The notes under the pieces are model-generated. The model was not told the DNA's origin and made no database searches. It worked only from the letters and a program-made list of their open reading frames with translations. A program made the translations under genes and the position numbers. A stretch of DNA of 64,000 nucleotides from Pegea sp. RAD2-039 (Eukaryota > Chordata > Thaliacea > Salpida > Salpidae): positions 682,001 through 746,000 of the forward strand of contig JAQGEQ010000316.1 of assembly GCA_034620365.1 (NCBI GenBank), given 5' to 3'. Shown here in pieces: positions 37,560-51,858 of this stretch; positions within the stretch are counted from its first letter, which is position 1; the number at the start of each line of letters is the position of its first letter.

Positions 37560-37970
37560 TTTAACACTTAAAAATCAGATTATGAGTTTGCATTTCTTCT
37601 GCCTGCCAACCACTCCTTTTTCCATCGCTATATGTTCTCGATGTTGCTTAATATACTTCCTTATTTAGTCACAAATATGTCCAACTAAAGCAAAATAAAT
37701 TGTGATCCTATATTTATACCATTCTTCATTCCTTGCATGGTTATCTATGCACTATCTTTGAGCCTCACAGCGCTGCCAATAAAAGGTTCACATTTAATAC
37801 TCTCATTTTTATTCAAGATTCCTGATGATCTAATTTGGAAAACTTCGAATTTTGGTATCATTTTGATGTGAGTCAGATTTTTGCTCAAAACGTTATATCT
37901 GAAAATGAAATTTTTGAGTTGATTCAAATAATTTGAGTTTTTACTATTAGTCAACATTACACAGTACTTA
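37560..37970 (-). other. Unassigned coding-like island
   Basis: On the minus strand an acceptor-like TTTTCAG precedes a 57-codon open stretch at 37745-37908 (YNVLSKNLTHIKMIPKF and on). Further down, past stops, IRKYIKQHREHIA and KGVVGRQKK can be read. It is less AT-rich than its flanks. It could be a transposon remnant or a lone exon; I do not recognise it. Confidence 0.25.
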
Positions 37971-39429
37971 CTTTTTGGCTTATTTATTGTTTACTTATTT
38001 TTTAAACATTTTTTTTATTTCTCTAAACGTCTCAGCGACCAAAATAAATCTTGAACTTTTCTTAAAAAGATCTTGCAATTTGTGATTACGACTGATTCTT
38101 ATTCGTTTTTTCGGTAAAAAATTATTTTTAAAGTTTTCTTTTTACTTTCCCATTTTCTTTAGACCTATTTTTGTAGGCTCTAATTTCATGTAATCTTTCA
38201 ATAAGTCTAAGCCTTCAACTCTGTTATAATATATTTATGGCAAATTTGACCTAAACTAAGAAATAATTTTTGGACGAACGTTTAGTAGATTTTTTCATTC
38301 AAAAAGGTCAAAGTTACAATTAAAGCAGACCCAAAATCATTTATATGAATCACATAAGCTCAAAACTTTATGAGGATAAAAAATAGAAAAAAATAGTACA
38401 AGTCAAAAGAAATTGATTTCTTATTAAAGTTTTCTTAAAGAAAATCTTTTATAAATTCAATTTGAAGCTAAGTTGTTAAACTAAATTTCTACTGTTTTGA
38501 TTACTAATGGGTAATTACTATTACCTCAAAACTTGTTAACTTCCGATTTAATGTTAAGTTTACCATCATAAAATAAACAAGATGTTGATTTACAAACAGG
38601 ATGCTTCAATATTAATTTGGAGACTAAATCTTTTACAAAAATTTTTCTACAAATAAATCTTACCTAAAACCACTTATAGTTGTATTAAGTCATAAATTAA
38701 AATATTCAAGTAGAATAACTTTTTTTAAATGTAAACATTAAACTTTTTCTGATTTGTTTCAAATTAAGATGCATCTAAAACCTCATTAGCTTGAGTTTGT
38801 GTTATTTAAATGAAATTAATACTTTAAACAGCTAACTTCATCAACAGCTCATTCGTTATTACTGATTTAGTATAAAATCAAAATGTTTAATATGAATACA
38901 GATACAAACAGAATAAAGCAAACAGTTTCTTGAATTCAAATATGTAAATGAAATTGAACATTTATTAGTTCCATTCACTAAAACAACTAACAATCAGTTA
39001 AATTTTACAAATTTACAACCAGATAGCAAATAATTGAGCAAGATTTCAATTTTCCGGGTCAAACATTTACCAAGTAACAAAAAAAGAAATTTGTAAATCA
39101 ATTGCTACTGACATGAAATTAAAAATCGACAACATCAAGTCGAAACTATCAACATTCAGGCACTTTAATCGTTTTGTATTTGATGAAGAGAGTTTCAAAA
39201 CATGTTGTTTAGAAAAAGTCTCGTTAAAAACTAAAAATATCTCGAAGCTTTGAACAGATTTATTGAAGTTGGTTCAACTTAAAATAGAAATCACATCACT
39301 TCAATAAAGTGAGAGTAGTTAGAAATTGCACCATAGATAATTAAAGCATTTATATAAATATATGATCTCGTCACTAATTGATTTGAACCAGTTTTGAACG
39401 CTAGTTGAAAACCAAAAGTGTTTCAAATT
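37971..39429. other. Sequence downstream of the AMP deaminase gene
   Basis: AT-rich, with no supported feature. Confidence 0.4.
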
Positions 39430-42400
39430 TTATTTATTTTCTTCATTTTTTAAGTTTTTAGAAGAATTTTGTGACACTAACGGATCGAAAAGCATTGAAA
39501 GTTCCGCTTCGAGAGTTTCATGACGATAAGAAACCCGAACATCGGGGACATTTGTCCTTCTGATGTCGTTACCTTGTGGACCTTCTTCCATATAGTGAGG
39601 TCCAAGCCAATACTTCTTGTACTGAAATGCAATGATGAAATTTGGAAGTTATTCAAGGGAAAGTACCTCATGTGGGAAACTGCTCATGATGACGCTATTA
39701 CGCGCGAGTTCGCACATATCACAAGAACTCAATTTCCAAACTTGAGCTGCGATGCTGTATTCTTCCATTAGAGGTTCCTAAAATCGATCTTTAGCTGGGA
39801 TTATATAGAAGAGTTTACTGACTCTTGTGAAGTGGAATTGAAGAGGATCATCTGTTGATAAAGACACACACAAGCCACGGGCGAGGTAGTCAGGAAGCGG
39901 GTTTCGATGGTAGTCAAGAAACAAGCCGTTGTTGCTAAGAGGAGACATCGCGATTCCCATTTGCGATAAGTAATAGAGATATTGTAAAACTGGAACCTTG
40001 AAAAACATCTCATGAAGTTTCTGTAGATGTCAAAAACTTCAAACTTTTCGAAGCAAAAGTCCGTGATTAATGTTTTCAGCCAATAAGAAGCCAGTGACTA
40101 GGTGATGAGCAGGTCCAGCCTCCCCACAGTGAGGTCGGAGGTTAAACAAAGTCATATTTCGTTCTCTAAACTTCAAGAGTAAGATTTGAGTTTGGTTTGA
40201 TGTCAGTTACCTTCTGAGTTGGTTTAGAGTCACCAAATTTGCATACATGTAGTATATGTAGTAGGAATAAGGAGGGTTATCAGCAGCAGTATATTTTGGG
40301 GGTCGAGGGGTGTCTAAAGTGAAGATCAGATGCTCTGGTTTTGATTCATCATCAACTGAATCAAATCCAGTGACCTTTAAATGTGGTTGAAACAGTTGAG
40401 TGGTATTTCATCTTTTTAAATATTTGTTTAACTCAAATTTTGACAACAAATTTATCATCTGATTAATTTCAAGTTTATCACATAACAGCAGAACTTTTAT
40501 TCTAAGGACTTACATGCTTCAGGAAGAGATGTAGTTCTGGATGCTGCTGAGGTTTCAGAGTAGCCTCAAAAAGGGGTCTGAAAATATTATCTAGAAGTTC
40601 TTGGAAGTTGTTGAGAAAACCTCTTGCACGATAAACATCACTTGAAAATAACAACAAATTAGCAACCCTAAGTGTTTGGTTGATGAATTTCCTACAAGAG
40701 ACGTGGAATTTGAATCAGCCAACGAACGTTGTCACTGTAAACTGAATGGTTCACAGCCCACTTGGCTAGTTTACTCCATTCATCAGCAGATCGGCCGTAG
40801 ATAGACAATCGGAGTTCTGCTTGTTGGTATTTACTCTCTTCTAAATCCTCTAAGACCTCCTAGAAGTTTTGAAATTTGTTTATTTAAAAGATATTTGTTA
40901 TTTTAAGAATGAATTTTTACACAAACTTTAAGAAGTTTTCAACAAAATTGGATTTCTATTTCGATAAATTCATTGAAACTGAATCTACCTTGCACACATG
41001 CGCAAAAAACTTCCCATCTATATGATTATTAGTCTTGATATATATCTCTCTAAGAATACTTTGTCCAATTGGATTGTATTTGGAATTAAATCGATCAAAT
41101 CTGAAAAAATTTGTTAAAACAAATTTAGAATAAATTCAACAGCCAGATCAATAAAGTTGTTAATTAGTAAACAATTAAAGTCTTTATTTGATGACCTGTC
41201 ACTTTTATGTAAACATATAAGAAGTTGATGAATGAATTTGAAGCTAAAAGTCGAAATTTATTTGAAAATTACAATCTTACCGATGGAATATATTCCTGTC
41301 TGCATGTACATCTAAACTGTCAACACTAAGATCATATGCTGATATATCGAGTCTTTTAAACACCTGAAAGAACTTTTTAAAATATATTTGAAAGCTACAA
41401 TCTGTTCAAACCTCTTCAAGAGTAAATCCTTTTCCATCAGAGTAGTGAACGATATCAGCTGCATTCTTTTTCATCGTTTTTTTGATGAAACGCAACAAAT
41501 GTTTCTGATTCATACAAGCAGAAGCATGAATATGTGTGTCGACCTTTCGACAATTGTAGAAGTCTCGATGTGGGACTTCTTTCTGACACGCCAGCTCCTT
41601 CATCTCGTTCAGAAGAAGATGAAGTCGGAATTTTGATGACAAATATGAGAGCCGTCGATAACAAAAAGTTTTTCTGTTTCAAAAATTTCAAATTTTTTGG
41701 AATTTTTTCAGCAGCTGTGAACTTACAAAGGTCCATCGACTGTCATCGTCATAACTCGCGTCAAATCGTCAACAAAATTCTCAAGATGAGGATAGGGAAG
41801 GTCCCAGTGCTCATCCCTATAATAATTAAAATCAGATGAAGCTGATAAAGATTAGAGTCTCACTTAGAAACAGCTTCCTCGTCATCATAGACACGAAAGA
41901 CTCCGTTCACCATCTTGATTTGCCAAGGAGCATGTTCAGGGAAGCTTGCAATCTCGTAATTTGAATAAGGATTCAAATTATGAGGAGGATGAAAAGGGGC
42001 ATCTGAAAATAATTTGCATAAAATCGTAACTTCATCAAAAAGTTGATTGAAAAAGAAATTAAAAAGTAAAAATCGATAGAAAATGTTTTCAACAAATTCC
42101 AACTTTTAGAATAATTTACATAAAAGGGTATTTCCCAGAATTCAAAGTTACTCATGACAACTTTCTTACTTCGGCTGATCTCTTCATCGGAGTTAAAAGC
42201 TTCAACCACTGGATTGAGTCCTTTGGTCTGTAAAAGATCAGAAAATATAAAATTGAATGTTCAAATGAAATTAAGCTTTTAAAACATCATAAATTTGACG
42301 TCAAAATGATTTACTAAAAAAGTTTGTTTTATATTTCAGAGAAACACTTCAAAAATATTTGTTCGAAAAATATTGCACAAGAAATGAATGAGAAAATATT

Positions 42401-45400
42401 CCAAGCAACATTTTTAGCAACAATAATTAAATTTGAAAGAAAATTGTAAACGAACACCAACAAATATTTGAACAAGCTAATTTGAAACAAATATTTGACA
42501 AAAATTGAATTCGTGGAATTATTTCAGCTTTAAGACTGCTAAGATACAATTATGGATTTATAGCTGCATCTTCAAAGTGTCAAACCCTGAATTCAAGTCT
42601 TTGCTAGTAGGATGACAAGAGACAAAAGGTGATGTGGATCGATGCTCCAGCAAAACTGTCGTTTTGTTAAATACCAGAGACATAAACATCTGAAGTTATG
42701 TGGAAAAGCTCTTATACGTGGGAAGATAAGGTGAGGTTAATGTGAAAATAAGACTGAGTTTCTTTCCAGGATACTCTGAGATCTCTCTGGCTGTTAGAGA
42801 CTTTCTCCAAGTTAATTATGAGTTGAAACTTACAGTGCGAAGATATCGGGCGGTTGTGGAATAAAACTTCTGGTTGGATAACTTCATGTACTTTTCTCTG
42901 ATATGAAGAGCTTGAGTGAGATGTGTAGACGCGATTTCCAAATCGTGCAGAGGAGTCTGTTGAAATCAAATAGGATAAGAGTTAGAAGAAATAGATGAAG
43001 ATACAAGCAAACTTACTCCTGCAATCTCATCACCAGAAACTTCAATTCGATGATAATCATGTCTCATTGTGGCAACAACATTCAAACCTTCATCCTCTCC
43101 CGCGGGACCTTTTCTAGAAGATCAACATAATCAGTTTCTTAATATTAGAAAATTGATAGATTCGCAAGGTTTCGTAAATCTTTAAAAATTTGAAGATGAC
43201 TATTGAGAAATTGATAACAAGATGATTTTGAAAATTGTAAAAACTTCATTTAAAAATTCAAACTGTTTCAAATGAAGAATTTTGTTTTAATGACCAAGTT
43301 GTTTGTTTGATGTATAAACAAATCAACAATACTAATATGCTGTGATTTAGAATTTATAAAAATAGAAATTTTAAAACTGAATTCAATCAAAGAGCATTTA
43401 GAAGTCAGCAAATATTTGTAGATGCCTATATAAGATGAATCATTAAACTTCCAAAAATTCAATTTGTAAAAATTAATTTTAAATCTTTACACAGTAAAAG
43501 CATGTTTAGAAATTATGACTCAATTAATGCTGTGAACCAAGCAAAAAATGAACTAATTTTTACAAACTAAATTCTAAAAAATGAAGAGAAGATAATTACA
43601 ATTGTTGAGCTATTAAAAAAGTTTAGAAGAAGCAAAAACCTGAATTTGAAAAGTTATCACTACATTTAATAAAAAACTAAATAATAAATCAAGCTACCTT
43701 TCCTCAAGCAAAGAGTTCTTGAACCTGTAAACATAAAATACAAACAAACTTTTTCTAGTATTTTAAACACTAATTTAAAAGTTTTCCAACAAAATCTTAG
43801 TTTTAACTTTACTGTTTTACAAACTTTCCTGTAAACAGTTTATCCATCTCATTTACCTTTCAAAAACTGGCATTGGCAACATGTGCTGGCTTGTTAGTGA
43901 TGGCTTGTGACTCAAATGGTTTGATAAATCTTCTTGAAAAGAATCTTCCACAGAAACATTTTTGTCAATAAAACTTGAAGACTGTTGAACTAAACCAGCA
44001 GGTGCGGAATTTTCATTCAAAATTTTCAATGATTTGAAAGAATTCTGAATTTTTTTCCATTGTTTTTGAGTACTAAAGATACAACAAAATCAGTTGTTGC
44101 TACCAGGAAAATGAAACTAACGATTCAACATCTTCTGATATCTGTCGTTCAACTTGATGTTTTTTCTCCTCCTGATGCACTATTGGAATTTCATCACTAT
44201 ATTCACAAGTTGAAGTAAGGTCACCACAACCAGCTTCCATAAAAACATTCTACAAAACATTTAATCACACCAACTATTTAAAGCATAAAATATTTACCTC
44301 AATTATTCTATTGGTTTGTTCCATATCCTTAATATTTCTTTTTCCAAAAACGTTTCTGATAAGAAGAAAATGAATTTAATTTACAAAAGTTGAAATCTTA
44401 GATCCTTTTTCAGTGATCAATTGACATAAAATCGAAATACAGTCACGGACTTTCTATTTTATACTTCGAACAAAAAAAAGTTACTAAATCTTCTCAATAA
44501 TCAATACAACATTTGCAATGAAATTTGACCTAAAAAAGTTGATTTAAATTACACTAGCATACTTGCTGATGGATAAGTTCTTTAAAATTAATTGTTTGAA
44601 ATATAAAAAAATAGAAATAAAGTTGTAATAACAATCTAACCTTTGCTCAGGAAGGTACACCTGTTTGTGAGTCTGTTTACTTGGACTAGGAAGATCTTCA
44701 GGTTTATTGAGCAAAATATCTATAAAAGTTAACTACTTATTCAGCTTAATTACAACTAAACTAGAATTATATCAAAACTTTTAAGAATAATTTATGATAT
44801 ATTTAATTTGATGTAATCAATTGTGTATACATATAATGTTCATGTAATGATTAAACTATTACGAACTGTTTCACTACTTTCTAACTTATTGCAAAATATG
44901 TTAAATTACTTTATACTTAAATGTTTTGATAAAAATTTCAATAAATTTTGGTTTAGTTAATTTTCTAAAAAATTAATTATATTTGTTTTTTATTTAGATA
45001 CAACTTTAAAATAAGATTAGCTTATAGATTTATAGATCTAATAGATTCATTATATTTCCAAATAATCAAAAATGAACAAAAATATACAAATTCTTTCACT
45101 CAAAATTATTTATTTATCATAATCATTTGAAAATTATTATATAGATATCTGGATACAAAATAATATAAAAAAGTCTAGTAAATATGGTTTATTCATAACC
45201 AAAGTATGAATAAGACAAATAAATAATATTTCTATTTATAGCATTAACTCCTTTTCTAACTATGTTTTCAGCAATCACTTAAATATTTAAAAAAGTTAAA
45301 AAAATAAATATATAAGAATTGTTTATTTTCAATCACCCCAAAATCAGATAAAAATTATATTCTTTATGACAATTAAACAATATTTTCATCTTACAAAATT

Positions 45401-45837
45401 TACTTATTTTTAATTTCAAAATATATTTCTAACATTTTTCAACAAAACTTAAAGTAAATACAAATAGAATATATTTCAAATATTTTCTTTAATTACTTCA
45501 CATTTAGAGACTATAAATATCAACTGTATAAGTTGAGGGTGAAATACTTAAAAAAAACTTATATTTAAAAGAGCAAGGTTAAAAAACTTTACTTTTTCTC
45601 ATTTAGTGGAATGAAAAAAAACAATTTCTGAACTTTTTTGAAAAAATACCCAAAAGAGTTTTTTAATCAGTAATTGTTAGAATAATAATAAAAAAGAAGC
45701 ATTTGCTATAAAAATCTAAATAATATCACTAAATATCTTTAAAACTAAAAATTTAAAAACCAATTACCTTTTTTGGTCATCTTATCATTGCTGAGTACCT
45801 TTAGCTTTTTAGAACTCATTTTCTCATCATTTTCCAT
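39430..45837 (-). CDS. AMPD2: AMP deaminase, AMPD2-like, complete multi-exon gene
   Basis: The enzyme turns AMP into IMP and ammonia in the cytosol (purine nucleotide cycle; zinc-dependent tetramer in known relatives). The start is ATG 45837 (exon 45768-45837). Variable N-terminal exons lie at about 44642-44719, 44299-44354, 44123-44250, 43858-44073 and 43700-43727. The conserved body runs from about 43.1 kb to the stop at 39430-39432. Visible landmarks are HIREKYMKL and TTARYL (42.9 kb), MVNGVFRVY (41.9 kb), [15 protein letters not shown] (41.65 kb), the zinc-binding [18 protein letters not shown] (41.53 kb), [11 protein letters not shown] (41.3 kb), [12 protein letters not shown] (40.8 kb), [10 protein letters not shown] (40.36 kb), [13 protein letters not shown] (40.12 kb), [19 protein letters not shown] and [12 protein letters not shown] (39.85-39.95 kb), and [16 protein letters not shown] (39.55 kb). 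Metal and catalytic residues (HxH, HCGE, STDDP) are all present. The wording around YLSSKF and PHRDFYN is closest to remembered AMPD2. Confidence 0.95.
42240..42845. other. AMPD intron with a less AT-rich patch
   Basis: The intron between the [11 protein letters not shown] exon and the HIREKYMKL exon holds a patch (about 42530-42800) with more G and C than the rest. It may be an old repeat; no similarity was recognised. Confidence 0.25.
44730..45760 (-). other. First intron of AMPD
   Basis: About 1 kb of very AT-rich intron separates the initiating exon ([14 protein letters not shown]) from the second; nothing else is seen. Confidence 0.6.
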
Positions 45838-48000
45838 TTTTATTATGAAAACTGACAGCGACAATTTAAATACGAATTTATATCTATAGCTGTAAAAAAA
45901 TAAAATGTCTGTAAATATCACTAGATTTATTATTATTTATATTATATTTATGATTTAGATGAAATAAATTACTTAAGAATTTTCTTTTTAAAAAATTTTA
46001 TCAAAATAAAAATTCATTAATTGCTATTTGTTAAAGATGTCTTTTTAAAATAAACAAAACGTGAGAATGATGACAGCTACTAATAAAACAATTACTTAAA
46101 AAATTATAATAAAGATAACTTAATTTTATTACTTTTTATACATTTTAAAACTTTGCAGCTAATTATTGTTTATTAAATGTTTTTAATTTAATAAAAATTA
46201 ACTTAAAAATACTTAATTAAGATAGATTATCTTAGTAAAAACAAACATATACAAACTAACAAATACATTAATGAATATATAAATTAATATTTTCTAGATT
46301 TAAGTCAAAACCAAATATATACATTTTATACGCATCTTATAAAAAATAAAAATTTATAAAATTAAAACGAAAAAATAATTCTTTATTAAAAAATCAAAGT
46401 CAAAATCTTTTTTGTTAACGAAGCAATAATAATTCGCTTAATATTCTCAAACAACACAAAAGCTGTTTACCTTTTCATTTAATTATTATGATCGTTAGTA
46501 ACTAAATTTTGATCAGCTGATTTCACAAATTGGTTTCATAATAAATATTTTTATTAAAAATAAAATTACTTTACGTGCAGAAATATTATTTGGAATATAT
46601 TACATAAATTAGTGGTTAAGTTATATATATTTAAATGTAACTTAAATCTTGTGTATCAATTACATGACAATAGATAAACCAGCTCTAGCGTTAACATTAG
46701 TTCAAAGCAAAAAAAATTAGAAAGTAAAAACCTTTAGATATTTGTGAGATTAAATTGTTAAGATGATTTGAGCCGAAAAGCTTTTAAATTGGAATTTCAA
46801 TACAGTAATACTTTTTTATCTGTTTAATAAAGATAATATTAACAAGGCCAAACGTTTTTAAAGTTGTCTACTTTTCAGAAATGCATTACTTCTTTTCATA
46901 TTTTACTTACAAAAATCAAGTTGATGAGTCTTATCAATTTATACTTAATAATGTAATAAAATAATATAAAAAGATATATTTGTTAGAACAATGCATAAAC
47001 AAGTTAATTATCGGTTTTAATATTTATTTTTTAGCTATCTTAGATTGTTAAGACCTAGAAAAACTAACTTAAAAATGCTGTCACTAGAAAGTCAAACTAA
47101 AACTTTATCGTTTACTTATTCAAAAAGAAATAAAATCTCTTATAGTTCGTTTATTGTCATTCTTTGAATTTTGTTCAAATGCGTTGAGGCTTATTAACAA
47201 AAACTTTGTAATGCTTTTGCTATTTTAAAATAACTTCGACTAACAAATGCAAGAAATTCTGTACAACAAGCTTTCTTTGCTTGATGTTCATGGCCGAAGA
47301 GTTTTTACGGATCAAGGTGCTTAATCAGGGCAAAACATTTTGATCCTTTTACTCTCACTGTCAATCAAAGTGCTTTAATAGTTATAATATAATCTAAAAT
47401 TTCTAAGAGCATAAATTTTTAATTATTTTGATATATACAGCAGCTAATAATAATGATGATGAAAAAATGATGTTTAATTCAAAATAACTTTTCATAAACA
47501 GAATATTTGTTTACTTTTCCATAATGAAAGTTCGAATATTTTGAAATACTAATTTTCAGCTTTTACTTTATTGAATTCGTTAAGCATAACAATGGTTTTC
47601 TGCGTTTCAAGTGAAACGTTTCTCTGAAAAGTTCAGCTGTTAATTTTAGAAAAATGTTTGATAAAAAGAAATGAAAGCAAAAAGTAAAGTTTTTTTTTTA
47701 TTTTCATGAGATAAAATGAAACAATTTTAATCTATGTAAAAATTCCGCTGTAAAATTTTCAAATAAAAATAAAGCATTTATGAAAGTAATTACTGAAGGT
47801 AGGGTATTACAAAGTAGTTTTTACAAACCAGATGGTGGTTTTAACAATTTAAAGTCACTTTTTATCACATAACTTGATTTAAATTTCTAATTACTCACAA
47901 AATATTGAAATTGTTATTTAGGTTTCATAAATTGAAACACGAACACGACAAATCAAAATAACAATAACCAAATCACTTTCATAAGAAAGTTGTCGAATAT
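45838..48000. other. Intergenic region upstream of AMPD
   Basis: Very AT-rich, with no gene found. It should contain the AMPD promoter and 5' UTR (near side) and the 3' end of the SLC43 gene (far side). Confidence 0.4.
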
Positions 48001-48016
48001 AAAGATGAAATGCAGT

Positions 48017-51000
48017 TTAGAAAGTTAGTGCTCCTTTACTCAAAGTAATGTCTTCATCATCTTCATCTTCACTGACAAGGTTCTCATCTGAATCATTATC
48101 AGTGATTCGATATCGACTCCCTGATGTGATTGGCTCGTAATTTGGATGCTTACGACTCTCCAACCAAAGGATAAGAGGTAAACCAAAACCCAAAACTGTT
48201 GCGATTAGCATACCAAAATTGATCTAAAAATTAGTTTCAACTTAGTGACTTTTTCGATTATTTAAAGTTGATTTTACCCAAAATGGATTCCCATTAAATG
48301 AGTCGTTAATCAGAACAAAGAGTGGATCTTGAATGAGAATAAAAATAGCTCCAAGAAATGAGGTTAGACCAGTCAACTTACCAAAGTGTGAAAAATGATA
48401 CCTTGATAAAAAAAGAGACTTTTAAAGATTAAAGATCAGAAAATTATATGGACCTACATGGCAGCATATAAGCCTCCGGTCGACGAATGCAAAAAAGTAC
48501 GAACTGCGGTGTGTAGGACGAAAGCCACGATCTTAAATATAATTTCATCAATTCAATTTCCTATTTTCAATTTTTACATCTTTTGTATCAAGTAAGATGT
48601 TTATGAATAAAATTGAAGAATATGAAATTACTTGTAGGGGTAAATTGGTGTCGATTTGAACAACTATTCCGAATCCTGTTAGCATGAGGTTAGTGATCAA
48701 AAATGCTCTGAATAAATTTGTAATTTGTTGTTTTTTTATGTTTCTTTTTCGTACTTCGTGAATATTCTCGGTCGAGTTTGCATTTCTAAAATAAAGTAAA
48801 TAAATCAAATAGAAATTATGATATCTATGTTTTCAATTATTCTACCCATTAATATCGCGTTCTGTTTCATGAATTACATTTGTCAGTTGAATATTATCCA
48901 TTTTTGACTTTTTCTTCGTTTTTAACTTGTAATCCATTATTGAACCAATAATGGGTGCCATTAAAAAGCAATTAATTTGAAGAATTCCAAACAGCCTTGC
49001 ATAATAATTCACTAAAAATAATAATGAAGTAAAAAACCAAGAAAGTTTCAACTTCAAGGATATATATAGAGCCAATAACTATTTATTTGACAAGTAAACT
49101 ATGTATAAAATATACTTATAACATATAACTTAAATATTTTTTTAATTAATTGCTAAGAACAGTTTTTCTTTTAATTAAGCATCATCTAAGATCTTGTCTT
49201 ATACATCAAACATTTTTACCTTGATAATTAACTTCACTGTCATTATAGCCAAGTTTTTCAGCACTTGAGGTCACATACAATTCTAACCACCCCATATAAG
49301 CAATCAGCCTCAGCTGGGTCAGGCACATGGTCACAACACTCCACCAATAGCAAGGTGTCAATAAGACTTGCAAAAAAGTTTCTGCCGGAGCCTCTTTTTT
49401 TAAACTTAATTTACTTTCCCCGTTGTAAGTTTCTTTGTTTATTATATCACTAAAATGACAAATTAGAGTTGTGTTAATCGTAAATGTGATCTTTTATGTC
49501 AAGCTAAAAACAGACTACTTTAAAATTTAAATTGAAGTAAATTATTTTTATCTTTGTCTGTTCATTGGTAGAACAATTTTGTTAAGATATTCATAAATTG
49601 AAACTCACACAGAGGAATCTTCTTTTTCTAAGATCGCATCATTATCTTTTCCGCTTAATTTTCTTCCAATTGTGTCCGTACGAGGCTCAAAAACGTCATC
49701 AGTTCCGTCCTTATTATACTTGTGACGTTTTTTCTTTTCTTTCAAACTGATACTAAACATCAAACATTTGTTAAGTTCTTGGAAAGATTTTTCAGCAAGT
49801 TTCTTACGCATATGAAAGATCACCAGGCGCAGGAATTGGTACACCTGGCTGATTGATAAAAGCATTTAAAAAGGTAAGAAAAGCCAAACCACCATGTAAG
49901 CCCATCAGAAAAGTAAACGAGGCACCATAATCGTACAAAGCCTTTAATTTTAAAAATTTTGAAATTTAGAATCAAACTTTTGATGTTATACGAACTCAGC
50001 TTAACTAATATTGACAAAACCATTTTGATTAAATAATAATTAACTTTCAAATTAAAGTTATTTGTAATATCAAAGTTAATAATAATCATTGATATCGCAG
50101 CTATATAAACAAAGAAGTGATAAAAAGTTTAAAAGTTTATCAATCATTATCTAAATTGAATAACTTCATCTTACTTTAAAGAGCATATACATGAGTGCAG
50201 AAGCAGAATAAGATCCAATCATTAATGAAATCATTGTAGATCTTAAATTAGCAAAAAAGTTGGGAATTGGGAAGCTAGTGAAGATGTAAGTAATCCCTCC
50301 CATGCCGTTCATACAAACTGCTGGTGCCATTAAAAAACTTAATTCTGAAATTAAATAATCCTCAGAAAAATGTCGAGTTTTTGTACAATATTCAGTTTAG
50401 GTTAATTCATAGAATTATTTGTTATCTACAGTAAAAGTTGCATTATTGTGAAAGTAATTAACGGTTTTCTAAAAAAAGAAACAACAAAAGTTGTAAAGTT
50501 TTAAATATATATCATTTACTTTCTGATGTTGCTAAAAACTTATATATTAGAAATATAAAAGTTCTTGCAACCAGAATTAAAACTTTTAGCTAATTTGTGA
50601 CTGGTTAAGGTGCAAGTTTGACTTACCATTTGGTTTTATTGAACCAATAGCAAATAAGAGACAAGAACATAAAAATATAAGTCTGAAAAATAAATTTAGA
50701 ATAATTCAGGTGGTTGATCAGAGATATTTTCAAACTAATCTTTCAGTTATTGATGTCAAACAAGTTTGAAAGAAATGCATTTTCTTTAAAGTTGAATTAA
50801 GATCAAATATATATTGTAACTTACGATCCGGTTAATCTAATTGCTCTTGATCCATAACGATCCATAATAAAACCAAGAAGAATAGTAACAGCACTTAAAA
50901 GCGAAGAACCGATTGAAAAATAACGATTCAGCATTTCATCTTGTTCTTTACAAGTTCTGTATCCTGATGGGGTTAATCTCTGAAAAAAGTTATTTTTGAA

Positions 51001-51858
51001 ATTTTATTGTAATTCGATTACAAAATATAAATATTCAAAAGTTTGTAAATTATAAATAACAGATGATCAACTTCAACCACACTTTTTGATAGACTAATAC
51101 ATCGAAGAAAGATAATTTATCTAGCAAATTTATTTGTCAGCAGTTAATACAAAAAATATAGTTTGAAAATCATCTCAACAAGTTTCATACAATTCTAATA
51201 TATGAATTTGAATAAGTTTTAATTTAAGCAATAAACAGTTTTTTGAAAGATTTTTTGTGGTTTGAAGTACAAATAAAATTTTGTGATTTAAAAGAATAAT
51301 ATTTTTTGAAAGAAGTCATGAGCTTAACCGATTAACATAAACAGGTGTAATCTTTTGAAATTATCATAAAAAACAAAATTTGTTTTCTATTGCGAAAAGA
51401 AAAACATTCAAATTAAAAATATCGTTTATAATTTAAAATAAGAATGAAATAAACTCTCACAATTTTTTCCGTCTCATTCTTCAAATCATTATCTAACTCC
51501 GTAACCATTTTTCTACTAGTTGTTGACATGTTTGCTTCAAGACCACTTATGTTTGAGGTTGATGATAAGGCTCCAAAATGTAAATCACTTTTATCTAAAA
51601 AATTGAAATAGTACATTTGAATAAAACTTACCTGTGTCATACCCAAAACTATAAAACTAATAATAAGATTAACCATTGTTTACTTGGAACTATTTCATTT
51701 TCGTTGTAGCACATATATGCATAAAACCCTTCATTTTTCAACATTAGAAGTAGCGAGCTCCATCCAAGTAAGACTGCAGCGAACATCAGGTTTTCCAGGA
51801 TAGCTGTAACTGCAATCCACCAACGCCTTTGAAACGCTTTACGCAATGAAGGAGCCAT
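48017..51858 (-). CDS. SLC43A: SLC43-family transporter (LAT3/LAT4-like), complete
   Basis: A multi-pass membrane carrier of the major facilitator fold. Vertebrate SLC43A1/A2 carry large neutral amino acids without sodium, and SLC43A3 carries purine bases; which applies here is unknown. The start at 51858 is firm because the N-terminus [15 protein letters not shown], then [17 protein letters not shown] and MLKNEGFY, matches the family from residue 1. Next come a Ser/Thr-rich extracellular loop with N-glycosylation sites (51.45-51.6 kb), [12 protein letters not shown] and [16 protein letters not shown] (50.84-50.98 kb), [10 protein letters not shown] and [18 protein letters not shown] (50.2-50.33 kb), [15 protein letters not shown] (49.8 kb), a Lys/Asp-rich cytoplasmic loop (49.62-49.76 kb), [18 protein letters not shown] (49.3 kb), [11 protein letters not shown] (48.95 kb) and [10 protein letters not shown] (48.65 kb). 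The C-terminal exon ends with acidic [17 protein letters not shown] (stop 48017-48019). About 11-12 exons. Confidence 0.94.

Noticed and set aside
41455-41736. 93-codon minus ORF
   Set aside because: Shadow frame crossing an AMPD exon and the short intron before it; the AMPD frame is unambiguous.
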